In this document: piece after piece, positions 23,156 to 34,952 of the stretch
How the letters are laid out: every line of letters begins with the position of its first letter
Position numbering within the stretch: position 1 is the first letter of the stretch
Assembly: GCA_944472135.2 (NCBI GenBank)
Contig: OX235270.1
Location: forward strand, 142,677,632-142,741,631
Direction of reading: 5' to 3'
DNA: 64,000 nucleotides
From: Trichobilharzia regenti
Lineage: Eukaryota; Platyhelminthes; Trematoda; Strigeidida; Schistosomatidae
Position numbers and translations under genes: made by a program
Notes under the pieces: model-generated
The model's input: only the letters and a program-made list of their open reading frames with translations
What the model was told of the DNA's origin: nothing
Databases searched by the model: none

Positions 23156-23269
23156 TTTATGCATGGTTTGTTAAAAATGCCTGAAACTAATCATTTTGAA
23201 GACGAACTCGCAATGTCATAAAATAGTCCATTGGTTATCAGAGAAACTAAACAGATTGGCTGTGCACTG

Positions 23270-24245
23270 ACTTAAAGAAATTTGCTCAGAAACTGAGTGA
23301 TCGTCTGAACACTTCCAACAAATTCTTGGTGTCTTTCGACGTATCCTCAGTATTCAATAATGTCCCACCTGAAGTTACAGTTGAGATTATTTGCAAACGA
23401 TCTGAACTGCTTGGCTTACCAAGTGAATACATAATGATACTAGTGATGTTATGCACACAAAACGTACAATTTTGTTATAATAACGAATTTTTATAGTTTT
23501 CTGTAGCCTATGCTTGCTAATATACTCATAGAAAATCTAGAAACAAACAAAATGAAATCTGAAATTGACTAAATTAGTTTTTACTCAGGATGAGTGGATG
23601 ATTCGTTGATGATATGCAAGGGCGTGGGTCACATTTTTTACATTTTCCCAACACCTTTGAAACAACAGTTCCACAATGGAATCTGAACACGGAGATCAAT
23701 TTCACTTTCTGGTTTTATCGATGGGAAGATGAGATTAAGTTACCGCAAAGATACCCGGGTTGGACAGCATATAAAAATGCTAGTTTCTGCTCAAACACGA
23801 ATTGGCTGAATAGGAGACTGTCTCAGAAAGCGCATAAACTTAGCATGAAGAGCCAGACCTACTCAGAAAACTACTGTGCCACCGACGCACACCTGATATC
23901 TATGGTCGGCCTGCAAAATTTGGGTTACCGATGTCCATGCTGAAAATTCCATACTTGCACGAAAAATACCGTGTGGAATCAAGCTGTAAATAAAAAAAAA
24001 GAAAACAATTCTCTCAAAACGGGTATCCGAAGAAATTCAAAGGACATTTCTGGAAAAATTACAGTGATGGAGACAACGTTGTTACAGTTGAGAAGATGTC
24101 CGTATTCATCCACCTTACCTTGGAAGGAGTGGGGTATCATATAGTATATAAAAGAGACTTAGAGTTCAACTTGCTGGAATGTATCGGACAGGTAAACTTG
24201 TTCCTGTTAACAGTGCTTATTCTTATTTCATTGAAGAGAAGCGTT
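23270..24245 (+). mobile_element. Penelope-like element remnant, split by SINE-B
   Basis: Decayed reverse transcriptase of the Penelope class. 'KFLVSFDVSSVFNNVP' at about 23320-23370 resembles the SFDV.SLFTNVP motif. A 'VDDSLMICK' stretch at about 23598-23625 is the motif C (YVDD) region. Then come 'INFTF' with 'EDEIKLP' (23690-23745), and after the SINE insertion 'VEKMSVFIHLTLEG' (24090-24135), which resembles the linker before the GIY-YIG domain. Stops and frameshifts are scattered throughout. The GIY-YIG endonuclease itself is not visible. Confidence 0.72.
23876..24002 (+). repeat. SINE-B tail fragment nested in Penelope remnant
   Basis: It shares 'acctgatatctatggtcggc', 'tgctgaaaattccatact' and 'gtgtggaatcaagctgtaa' with the copies at 3988-4180 and 49283-49520, and ends in poly(A). 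The tRNA-like head is missing apart from its last bases. Penelope-derived coding sequence lies on both sides, so it is a later insertion. Confidence 0.8.
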
Positions 24246-24680
24246 GAAATAAAATGTACACATTTTATATTAGGAATTTCATTCTTCTTCCTTTGACGAA
24301 TATGATCAAGCGAAAACATTGTGTGATTGAAAAAGGATTTTAATGTTCAGTGAAGTGTAAAACAGATTATGAATGTATTCCTGTCATTACGATCGACTCT
24401 GGTCCATGTCATTTATAGTTTCGGGATGGATTTCGGCAGTCATGTGAATTTCAACTAGGCAGTATAAACTTTCTCCAGATGACACAAACCAATAATTAAG
24501 ATCATTTCAAAATTTACGAAGAAATCTTCATCTGAAGTGTGTTTGCTTACCCCCTTCCCAACATTATTCTCTTTCCATTAATATCCCATTGAGATGTAAG
24601 TGAATAGATACGGATAAAAATGTACAATACATTTAAGGCACCACACTAATTGATCTCACTGTCTTAAGGAAACCTCTAAT
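24246..24680. other. Unassigned DNA
   Basis: No supported feature. Confidence 0.4.
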
Positions 24681-24684
24681 CGGC

Positions 24685-24765
24685 GGAACTCACCCACGGG
24701 GTTTCGAACCCAGGACTGGATGGTGTACGGGCTTGTCTTGTAAACGGAAGGTTCTGGGTTCAGAA
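24685..24765. repeat. Two opposed SINE-C head fragments
   Basis: A minus-oriented T-arm fragment ('cggggtttcgaacccaggac') is followed at once by a plus-oriented head ('ggtgtacgggcttgtcttgt', 'ggttctgggttc'). This is the head-to-head order of the inverted composites, here without ribozyme modules. Confidence 0.55.
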
Positions 24766-25415
24766 GCCTCTAATACTTTTGTAATAATTAATAAAATGTC
24801 CCAATCAAACAAGGTGATACTATCAAAGCAGTTCTGATCAAATACCTGAAGTCTTTGTGTATACTTTGCTTATATTGATTCTGTAAATACAGCCATAGTC
24901 TAAGATTTACTAACTATACCATCTTCATATACGGCCTTTTGTTCTTGTAAATCACTAAACTGTATAATAATAGTAATGTGGTAATCACACAGGTTACTAA
25001 AGCAACAGGGCGTGATTCATTTCGTTTGCGTAGAAAATAAAATTTAAGTTTTTCAAGCATGAATTTTCAGGCACGTGACAAGATAGTTGCCCAGGTTAAT
25101 CTTAATCTAATTATCTTTACTGTACACCGTAACTACTGTTTTAATGTTATGCTGAAACCCAGATTATACTAGATTTAAAAGTCTATTGTACTGTAAGCAT
25201 CTGAAGTCTGGACGACAAGGATAAGGCGACAAGGTTTTACCCATCAGTATTATCAAAAAAGGCCATATAAAATTACTAAATGGATTTCCTGAAGCTGCGG
25301 TAGGAAGTCCTGACCACTGAGGTCCACGATGTGTCAAGATGAAGTGGATGCTAATTAAAGGCATTGGTGAAGGCGGTACCATATCATCAAATGACTAGGT
25401 TAGAGTCACTGATTT
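24766..25415. other. Unassigned DNA
   Basis: No supported gene or repeat. Confidence 0.4.
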
Positions 25416-25417
25416 CC

Positions 25418-25910
25418 AGCCCGAATGGCTGAACTGTCAGTGAGCTTGGTCTAGTAGCCTAAAGGTCCCAAGTTCGATCCCTACGGAGGGCACAGTTGCA
25501 TACTACTGGAAAGCCAATTTTGTTTTTCCCCGCGATTGGAGAAATAACAATGTTCAGCTTCTGTGGGTATGTCGACTCCTAAGAAGGACGCTTTGACGAT
25601 GTCCGGAGATTAATATCGGTGTCATTTGGGGAACAGTGACTAGCAGTAGAACTGAGGAGACGCATTCCATCAAATTGGGAACTCGTAAGCACAACAGGTT
25701 GCTTTTATGGCTCAACCTATCTAGTGAATAACGCTTTGGAGTTTGAAACAAAGGGTAGAGTGTTGGTTAAATCTTAGTGGAAACACCATCAGTTGGGGAT
25801 CTCCGGGGATTGCAGGTACACTCAGTTGACGAGTCTCGAATAGGACGAAATGAGCATTTTAGATTCCACTGCTAATCACCATCTACTAAATACTGTCTAA
25901 AATTGCCTAA
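25418..25910. repeat. Sm-alpha-like hammerhead SINEs, inverted arrangement
   Basis: A tRNA-like head (25420-25490: 'cccgaatggctgaactgtca', 'ggtcccaagttcgatcccta') is followed by a minus-oriented ribozyme remnant at about 25650-25690 ('gagacgcattccatcaaatt', 'gggaactcgtaag'). A plus-oriented one lies at about 25805-25865 ('cagttgacgagtctcgaata', 'ggacgaaat'), with the Sm-alpha signature 'agattccactgctaatcacc' beyond it. The same 'agtgaataacgcttt' linker appears, in complement, in the copy at 46170-46385. All cores are mutated. Confidence 0.65.
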
Positions 25911-26429
25911 GTGATGTACACTATTGTGTCAGTTATTTCTCTGGTGCAATAATATAATCTATTTATCTTAATACTTACTAGAAATGGCGTGCGTGTATTA
26001 CGATTTAAATTATTCCGTCTGTATTGACCAAATCTGACCTAATCTAAAAATGTTATACTACGGATTCTGCCTATCGATTATCAGTGAACTAAAATAAATA
26101 GTATTACGTTGACACTTGCTGACATATTTGCAAACAGTCATTTGATAAGCAAACAGGGTTATGTGTATCCATTGTTATATTTATTATGTTTCTATTTTTC
26201 AGCGTGCATAATCATTCCAAAAATAAAAATAAACAACCGTAGTCTAAATCTAAACTGGCTATATGTGAGCGGAGTGTCATCAGTCCATTCCCTTATTGAA
26301 ACTATGGTTTGTATACACTAACTGTAATCAAGCAGTATGGTATTCACCTTCCGTGGAAGTCTGTGAACAGGTGACTGCAAACAGCAAGTTGCATGATGAC
26401 AGTGTATTATCTTCATCTTCAATAGCTCC
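25911..26429. other. Unassigned DNA
   Basis: No supported gene; short frames only. Confidence 0.4.
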
Positions 26430-26707
26430 TACAAGTGGATGCGTCGGTGGCCCAGTAGTCGAATACCCGCCAACCACGCATGTGGTCCAGGGTTCGACGC
26501 TCGGCCACAGACGTACTCCTCTACCTTCCTAAGCCAGTAATAAGACAGGTAAAAAGCGAAGGTTGGGCATGAGGCTAGCAACCCCATCCCGTAAAAGTAA
26601 AAACACCCCTGCTACCGAAACTTCAAGCCTCTACCTTGAAGCCCTATGTTCCGCTGGGAGCGTACAGGAATAAAAAAACAAAACAAAAAACAGACATACA
26701 AGTGGAT
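26430..26707 (+). repeat. SINE-A with target-site duplication
   Basis: Complete copy between 11-bp duplications 'tacaagtggat' (26430-26440 and 26697-26707). The head starts right after the left duplication ('gcgtcggtggcccagtagtc'), with a B-box-like 'ggttcgacgctc'. The body 'ggttgggcatgaggctagca' and the SR2-like tail 'gccctatgttccgctgggag' follow, with an A-rich end. This copy defines the SINE-A boundaries, about 256 bp. Confidence 0.88.
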
Positions 26708-27075
26708 TTAGATTGGAACTGAAAAGTAAAGCCCTAAAGTGAAACAAACGCTGACTGCAAAGGAAATTATTTACTTAGTTAGCAGTCATGTTTCAAATCC
26801 TACTATTAGTGTTCATAACATTAAAGCAGTTCAATTCCAGCCACGTGCACTGCAAATATACTGTTAGCAAGATAAACAGTTACTGTAATAATTTGCTGTT
26901 GAGAAGAGTTAACACAATAAATGTACACAAAAGTTCTTATACTCTACGTGAAATGTAAATATTGTAGACATTGTGGCACCACCTATCATATATAACAACA
27001 CTAAATGTTATTTTCAAGAGTTGCTTGATGGGGATTCGTTTTGTTCCAGGACTGCCTACGGAATGATATCATTTA
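26708..27075. other. Unassigned DNA
   Basis: Nothing recognised. Confidence 0.4.
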
Positions 27076-27077
27076 GA

Positions 27078-27475
27078 AAATCAGGGAGTACTGGACATCT
27101 ACTTCATCCTAGTTTGGGACTCATTGGCAGTACGCACCCAGCACAGGGGTTCGAACCCAAGACCTGCCGGTTACACTACAAACTCATTCTGTGGAGTTCA
27201 TCTGGTAGGGAATGAGGACAAAAGCCCATCGATGACAATGGCTTGTGGTTGCGCTAAAATTAGGAATTGGCAGAGGTTAGAATCCATGGGCTGGCTATTG
27301 AGTTCGGTTCCACTGTTTAAATTGTCTACGAACTTGATTTGTAACCGGTAGGTCATGGGTTGGAGCCCTAGCAGAGCGAAACAACCGTCCAGTATTCACA
27401 GGATGGTTTAATAGTTCTGCCTAACTGATATCAATCCATGCTCAAACTCGAAACCAAATGTTATCTTTAAACTAA
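27078..27475. repeat. Inverted SINE-C composite (head to head)
   Basis: Left arm (27080-27190, minus): ribozyme remnant and tRNA-like head ('ggggttcgaacccaagacct'). Central spacer (27195-27305) with 'gaatgaggacaaaa', 'caatggcttgtgg' and 'tagaatccatgggctgg', shared with the composites at 36.6, 44.3 and 55.9 kb. Right arm (27305-27475, plus): a head with 'ttgatttgtaaccggtaggt', then a ribozyme remnant and the tail 'actgatatcaatccatgctc'. Pol III-like boxes lie inside and the ribozymes outside. Confidence 0.75.
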
Positions 27476-27673
27476 ATTAACAGCTGTCAGGTAAAAACTA
27501 CATTGAGACCTGAATTTGAATGAATTACTCGACACATATATTACAAGACTGTGTCTCTTACTGTTCAAGCGACAGTCAGCGAAAATTCACTTCGTTTCTA
27601 ACCTCCACCCTTTCTCTCTTAGCCTAGACGGCTTAATCATTAAAGGAATCACTGTGAAAGAAAATATCTGAAC

Positions 27674-28925
27674 AAAGCAAGAACTACAATTTTTGCAGAA
27701 CGAAGTGGTACCATCTTTTATTTCGTTACCTTCTCGTCAGCTGCTTACATGGCAAAGACATTATTAAATATATCTACAAAAACAATTTTAACATACTTGA
27801 ACAGAGTTCATTTTAAACAAAAATCTATCGATCGGTCTACGCATACAATTATATATGTATAATAATAATAGTAATAATAAACACTATTCCGAACAATAAT
27901 AATCATAAACAATGGAGACTTTTCAGCATTTCGCATTCAGATGAAGGAGAGATGAAAAATATCCAGTTACCAGGGCAAAGAAAGACTGATATCCGCTTCT
28001 TTCTGGACGCACAAATCAGGTTTCAAGCGCTCAATGGAAATGGCTTCAGCTTCAACTTGAGGAGGATTGAGCTCTTTTGCCTACTGATAGTTTTTAAAGA
28101 CTTTTCGACATCCACTTCATGACCCGTGTCGAGGAGATGCCTGGTTATGGCACTGTTTAAAGCATTTGTTCCCTTTAGACATAAGCTTTTTGGTACATGT
28201 TCAGAAAATCGTAGATATGCCCTTCTTTATGTTCACCTAATGTAACTGGTGCCGCAGATACATGTAAATTTGTATATGCAGTTGGAGGTAACATGAGAAG
28301 GATATCTATCGATTTTTGATTGCAACAAAGATCAAGTTGTTCGATAGGCGGGAACGACCTTAGCTGCAGGATAGGCTATGGCTAGTGGTGTACTCAGCCT
28401 TCTGTTGACCATCGCTGCAATGTTTTCGTCTTTAGAATCAAGCTAAGTGTAGACTGGCTTTTTACCCACTGTGATTTGTTTTACATTTGTGACTTCAGAT
28501 CTTCCATTCTTGTTGATGAACCTTTGAGGGTACCCATTGCTCTTCAATATCTTTTCAAGAAACTCAAATTCTTCATCTAATTTCTCTATGTAGCATGCTC
28601 TCCTCGCTCTATAGTACAGAGTATTGACTAGTCCGCGTTTAAAGCTATTTGGACAGAAGCTATTTAAATGTAAGTATTGTCATTTCCAAGTAGGCTTTCG
28701 ATAAAGTGACTTCTGAAGACTACCGTGTTTTAGGCGTTGCATGGCAATTTCTAGGAAGTGGGACTTTCCATCACTTTCATGTTCCATAGTAAACTCAATA
28801 TTGGTGTGTGCATCACTGAATAATCTGAGCAAGTGTGAAGCATGACTTTCATTGTTGCACACTATAAATGTGTGTCATCGACATATCGACAGTAGGAAGT
28901 TGTTTCGTCAATTGCATGCTTCAAC
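27674..28925 (-). mobile_element. Penelope-like element remnant with YVDD and GIY-YIG traces
   Basis: On the minus strand: catalytic 'RYVDDT' at 28874-28885, then 'NIEFTMEHESDGKSHFLEI' and 'SLYRKPTW' (28680-28820), then the GIY-YIG region 'YKFTCICGTSYI' at about 28225-28275 with 'FSEHVPKSL' downstream (about 28190). The order reverse transcriptase, YRKPT linker, Cys-rich GIY-YIG start is diagnostic of Penelope-like elements. A stop follows the GIY-YIG core and several frameshifts break the frame. The motif 'tggtaccatctttta' at 27711-27725 near its 3' side recurs at 51566-51580. Confidence 0.82.
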
Positions 28926-28959
28926 TTTGTTCCTTCTTTCATTACCTTGGTTTCCCTAT

Positions 28960-29320
28960 TAGCTCACTCCAGGATTGCTCAAAACTTTCCATCTCCCCAC
29001 AAGACCACCTCTATGTCATTCTTAAACCAACTCCATCCCGTCATTCCCCATTTAAATTTCAGTTAACTGTATTCCCATCGTATGTCTATTCCACTTCCAC
29101 TTTCTTTTGCATATTTGCTGGAAGACAAGTTATCTGATGATTCATCATCTATCAGAGTTCATTGTTGTTTATGGCTTCCGATAGGCTTCCTGATCTTCAG
29201 TGCGAAACCAACAATAGCGTCTGTTAGTGGAAGCCTGCCGGGAATTGTTTTGGTGACACCAACGCCAGACAGAAGTAGTGACTTGATATTAGTGTCAGAC
29301 CATAGTTCTTACTCTGAATG
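28960..29320 (-). mobile_element. SR2-like fragment (decayed)
   Basis: In minus orientation it holds the landmarks 'gcatatttgctgg', 'ttcctgatcttcagtgcgaa' and 'gcgtctgttagtggaagcct', in the order of other SR2-like 3' regions (compare 42160-42300). No reverse transcriptase part remains. Confidence 0.55.
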
Positions 29321-30424
29321 CAGCAGATTTATATTAATGAAGGTTTTTCTAACTTATCCGGTCCTGGCTAGCTATGGCATCCTGACTATTGCCGCAACCG
29401 GTAATCGACACAATACTGTTTAAATAAGTGAAAGAAAATAACACTGAGAAAATGCAGTTGAAGATACATGCGCATTGCATGTAAAGAACTAGTTGACTGT
29501 AGCAAATATTTCTCGTCTTACTGTTACAGTTCAGTGAAATGAACCTCAGTTCTGAGAATGCAAGATGAATCTCAATATTACACTGAATAAAGTTTATAAA
29601 TCACTTTACAAATGTCTCGCATTCATCGTTTTGTAATTACGGCTAACTGATTTAGATACTCGACTTCCAACAAACTAGATGTTCATTAAAAATTTCTTAG
29701 CAAGATAGTCTTCTCATTGATCATCATATATAAAAAAAATGTGACTCATAGATAGTAGAATAAAGACTCACACACCATTTCTGACATATATCACACTTTC
29801 TCCTCATGTTCATGTACTTTTAGTTTTCGGTTTCGTGTTGTATATTTTAAGAAAGTTTTCTATATATTATTTTCTTTTTTCATGATTCATCTGAGTAAAA
29901 TAATAATAATAACAATAATAATATTCTAAACTGATGACTGCTAGACAGTTGGAAAACAACGCGCCAAAACCCAAATGACCAGGAAAAAGTACTTCATGTT
30001 TATTGGAAGTATTTCTGCAGAATAGTACAAATAACAGTCTTCAACTGCATGATTTCCACAAGGAAAGGTCTCCTGATCAACAGCAAACGATGATCAACAA
30101 AAGCCAGTAGTAGCAGTAATAGTAGTAAATGAACAATCTTCAAATTACATCCACTCAAAATTAAAACTTACTCCTCAAACAACCAAGTTAATCAAATACC
30201 CATGAGATACACAAATCAATCTAGGCGGTAAAGTTAGCCAATCAGGATTAAGGTCGTGTGAACACAAAAAGGGCAGGGAGATAAAAGTAAAGATGACTCA
30301 GAAAAAAAAGAATTATCGATATAATAAACGTAAGTAGTCAGGGGATTACGGCCTAATGAACATGCAATTTGAAGAAGTTATAGACTGACAAAATTTGAAT
30401 AAAATTGATGTAAGAATAGAACTT
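29321..30424. other. Unassigned DNA
   Basis: No supported gene. An 'aat' repeat lies near 29900-29925. Confidence 0.4.
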
Positions 30425-30520
30425 GTACAATGTGATAGAGTATAATTCCATTATGGGTAAAATTTATTTTAATAAAGTCTCACAGTGGTGTTATACAGTA
30501 ATATTTACTGATGACCACGT
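30425..30520 (+). repeat. Unclassified repeat, partner of 17500-17620
   Basis: It contains 'ataattccattatgggtaaa', 'ttttaataaagtctcacagt' and 'cagtaatatttactg', matching the minus-strand copy at 17500-17620. The downstream 'gaccacgtttcgagcac' may belong to the same element. Confidence 0.5.
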
Positions 30521-30559
30521 TTCGAGCACGATTTATTACTGCTCATAATGATATCAAGG

Positions 30560-30990
30560 GACTACTCACACAACTTTCTAACTTCGTTTATATAATTCCA
30601 TGATCACTGAACATGATTGGTAGTTGCATTGGTGGAGAAGATATGTGGCTCAGATGGATGATTTCGATGTGGTTGTGTTATCTGAGTTGGATGGTTTATT
30701 TGCAAAGCTTTCATTGCCTCCTACTAGGCAACATCTTCAGCGCAAATTTCAATTTGAAGTCAATAGTAGTATTTTCCATATTTCCGGTATGAGTGATGAG
30801 TCATTTCTATTGCATGTGTTGGGTGTAGACTCGATAAACATGGGTTCAATAATCAGTCTCTGTCTCCATCTATCTATATATTACGTCTTAGAATTTTAAC
30901 ACTCTCCCATCACGCTATTGTGTGGATGTGTATCAATACATGCAACGTAATTGTTGAGCGTTTTTCTAAATTACTTATCTTCTCGGGTTC
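30560..30990. other. Unassigned DNA with one 91-residue frame
   Basis: The plus frame at 30624-30899 ('HWWRRYVAQMDDFDVV...') is not recognised. The region borders two repeat remnants and may itself be part of an element. No splice or promoter support. Confidence 0.3.
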
Positions 30991-31710
30991 AATCAACCTT
31001 ACCTTAGCCAAATTCTTACGTTCTGATAATCTCACTACCCCTGCCCGATCTACTAGTCTGACCTATGTAGTTGACTTTACTCACAGTCATTTCAGGGTGT
31101 TTTGTAAATTATATTACTTCATCTAATTGGGTCAGCTGACAAGGTTCTTCAACATACAGAGCTTGTCTTACCTGACTGAGTTTGTAGGTTTAAATGCCAC
31201 TCTAATTCCTGCTCTATTAAGGATGCTATGTAGAGTCTCAAATGTTCCCTCCTTATATAGATAAAACAGTAGATGCCTTATATTCTCTCTTATTTATGTT
31301 GTTATTAATAGTTTCACAATTACTTTCATTTTTCGTTTGGCCTTTTCTGATCTTCCTAATGAATTCTATGGGATAGTTATTTGATACCAGCGCTTCTTCC
31401 ATCTCTTTCATTTCATCGCCTGGGTCTTTTCTTGTACTAATTAGTGTTACTGCTCGGTTTGTTAAACACTTAACTAAGCCTGTCTTAACAGTTAACGGAT
31501 GAGATGAATTAAAGTCTAAATATCTATTAGCTGAATGCGTTGGCTTTTTATAAACGCTAGTGTGTAGTTTGCCTTCTTCTATTCATTTTATTTTACAATC
31601 TAACATCACAGCTAATTCTCCTGGTTCATTTTGCGATTGAAATATGAATTTTATTCACTCTACTTGTGAGTTTATATGTGTCAAGAAGCTAGAGATACGT
31701 TCTGCTTTTA
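30990..31710 (-). mobile_element. Penelope-like element remnant, thumb and GIY-YIG region
   Basis: On the minus strand: 'KLHTSVYKKPTHSANRYLDF' at about 31515-31575, the family's 'VYRKPTHT.RYL.F' signature. Then come 'IRVAFKPTNS' (about 31185-31215) and 'VNYIGQTSRS' at about 31050-31085, the GIY-YIG core. The catalytic reverse transcriptase part is missing. Frameshifts separate the three blocks. It belongs to a different Penelope lineage from the remnant at 27.7-28.9 kb, judged by the YIGQTSR against CGTSYI forms. Confidence 0.82.
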
Positions 31711-33127
31711 AGTATGGCACAGTCAGCAATCAGTTAGAAATGTTGCGAACACCGAAATCAAACATGAATATGTGATTGTCACTGAAAAGACATCACATGA
31801 CAGTTATGTGTTCTCAAATATTCACTACAGAAATCTTAACATTCATAATAAGGCGACTGAAAAAACACATCAGCTGTAATACTAATATGAAAAGTACCAC
31901 AGAAAAAGGGAAGAAGACGATATTTTTAAGAGTAACTTTAAGGGAAATTCTTAGTCTAAATAAACACTGAGTGTTTCAGTTCACTTATTAGTCGTATACC
32001 TTATCACCCTATATATCACTGATTGAGTAACATGAGTAATTGGACATCCCTCACATCAACCAGTTTGGCTTGCCTGAGGTGTCTATCGAGGTGATCTAAA
32101 CAAGGGACAGGCTTACTTGAGACTGAGTTCATCAACGTTCTACTCGGTTTAACTTCGATCACAGAGTTGAATTAGTCCAAAACCACCAGAATTCTGGTTA
32201 GCATTACCTGATCTGGTTAGCAAGTGCAACTGTGTTTAATGTGTAGCATACAACTACTCACGTCAGTCAATCAGTAGTATATAACATCATGTCTGTGTGC
32301 TTGCCACCCTAACTGTTATTTATGATATCAAACACATGACATATTGTAACCTGAAAAATTTCGATTCTTAAAGGAAACCATAGTGGAATTTCTTCACTCG
32401 AACTATGTAAATTCCGATTTCATCGTGTACTCTATCTACTTGCATGTTATACAATGTGGTATTTTTATTTTTAGTAAAACGCCAAAAAGCTCACTTAAAC
32501 AAACAATGAATTTAAGTAGTTAAAAGTTAATAGAATACAAAAACTGGATGGCTGTCAAGCTGTTCCAATTAATGTAATGACAATCCATCCATAGATAACT
32601 TTTTGTGACATTGAAATGTAGTGTATAAAAAAGGAAACTAGCGCTTTATGCCTGAATGCTTTTGTTTCAGACTACAAAAATAAATTGGTTATTATAGGAG
32701 ATAATGCCAGTCAACTTATCTGTTTGCTTGTGAACTGGTTGAAAATCACTTTTTTGTTTTTGACGTATTTGTTTGAAGTGTTACACCAACTAGTTTGTAG
32801 CCTATATGATCTACTGATTTACTGGAGAGAGAGAACGCAAGGTATATTGTGTACTTAATAATTCTCGTTTCAGAGACATTGCCAATAAGCAAAACTAACT
32901 ACAGTGAGTGCAGAAGGGTACGAGCGATCAAATCTTCAGCGATGAGTTGCTCAAAGTAATAGAAACAATCTAAACACGAGTATAGAAACAAGAAAATGAA
33001 CAGAATGAAAACAGGAAAAAGGACCTAATTTGAAACTGTATTTCTTGTCTGTGGTTTCGTAGCTAAAAGCTATCCGGATTAGTTTCCAAATATATTTTTG
33101 GTGCTTACTGACACCTGTATCTGCAAC
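31711..33127. other. Unassigned DNA
   Basis: No supported gene or repeat. Confidence 0.4.
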
Positions 33128-34030
33128 CTTGATAAGACTTCAAGCGGATATATAGAAACAAAATCAACAAGCATCAGTCAGTATCAGTAGGAGAAATCTG
33201 AAGGAGACTACCTCTTCCACTTACCTAGGCAGCAATTTTTCATCTACAGCCGATGCAGATTAGGATGTCAAAGGCAGTATCAGAAAAGCACGACAGAAAT
33301 TAGTTACTATGAAACCAGTGTGGAAATCTATTGCACCCGAATTTTCAACACTGACGTAAAGTCAGTCAATTCTTCTAAATAGTTAAGAGATTTGTTGCAT
33401 CCCCAAAAGAATTTCCAATAGACTTTTATCAGCATTTGTCTAAACTAGCTGCATAGTGAAAATCAAATAGCCAGAAAGAACTGGCAACAAGAAACTCTGG
33501 CGACAAATCAACCAAGGGCTTTTTGCCTAATGAATACATAGAACAAAATGGAGATGGAATGAACGCACGCTAAGGAAACACTTCAGGAACATCACACATC
33601 AGGCCGGCTATCTATTGAAATCGGAATAAGCAACGACAAGTCGGGTGTTTGACCGACAGGGGATAGTGTGAGAAGGCGATGAAATCATATGAGTAGTCGG
33701 GGAGTCTAGTGCTTCGGTGGCATAGCGGTTAGGACGCTCGCCGACCATGCACATGGTCTGGGGTTCGATCCCCAGCCGATGCACTCCTTTACCTCGCTAA
33801 GCCAGAAATAATGCTGGTAAAGAGGAAAGGTCAGGCATGAGGCTGGGAACCCCATCCTGTAAAAATAAACACTGCTACAGCAACATCAAGCCACTAGCTT
33901 GAGGCCCTATCTTCCACTGGTGAACGTGAAGGAAAAAAAGTCGTGTAGCCAGCTAACAGGGACAGCAGAGAGAAAGGTGAAGTTAAGATATGCTGTTGAA
34001 GCATAAAGATCCAAGGGAATAATGGTAATC
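33128..34030 (+). mobile_element. SR2-like 3' fragment, split by SINE-A
   Basis: The left part (33128-33710) carries 'gacttcaagcggatatatag', 'cttacctaggcagcaatttt' and 'aaatggagatggaatg', in the order of other copies. The right part (33941-34030) resumes with 'gaagttaagatatgctgttg' and the 3' terminus 'gatccaagggaataatgg'. The SINE-A between them inserted later. Confidence 0.75.
33711..33940 (+). repeat. SINE-A nested in SR2-like copy
   Basis: A near-intact head: A-box-like 'tggcatagcgg' at 33719-33729 and B-box-like 'ggttcgatccc' at about 33762-33772. The body and the tail 'gccctatcttccactggtga' follow, ending in poly(A). No convincing target-site duplication was found. Confidence 0.88.
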
Positions 34031-34229
34031 TGAAACCTTGATGTAAATAATCTCGAAATAAATCTGATTGACCAGGTTTACTATGGCAGACATGAAAAGA
34101 AGAACCTGGTCAGCAGTTGAGAGCATGTAAGTGAAGATTTTCTGTTTACTGCGGCAAGTTAACTTACTTCTCGGAATAAACTGTTAAGGTGTATTGGCGT
34201 GTAAATAAGCTAAAGATGAATTGGTGAAA
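34031..34229. other. Unassigned DNA left of the CTAA array
   Basis: Nothing recognised. Confidence 0.35.
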
Positions 34230-34932
<703 letters not shown>

Positions 34933-34952
34933 GTAACTATTCAACTAACTAA

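Noticed and set aside
22744..23184. Several overlapping 60-110 residue frames
   Set aside because: They translate adjacent SINE-A and SINE-C copies in different frames; the 'GIEPRT' and 'GFEPRTFW' type strings come from the T-arm of the tRNA-like heads.
30624..30899. 91-residue plus frame as a host exon
   Set aside because: No signal, splice or family support, and both sides are repeat remnants; left as unassigned.
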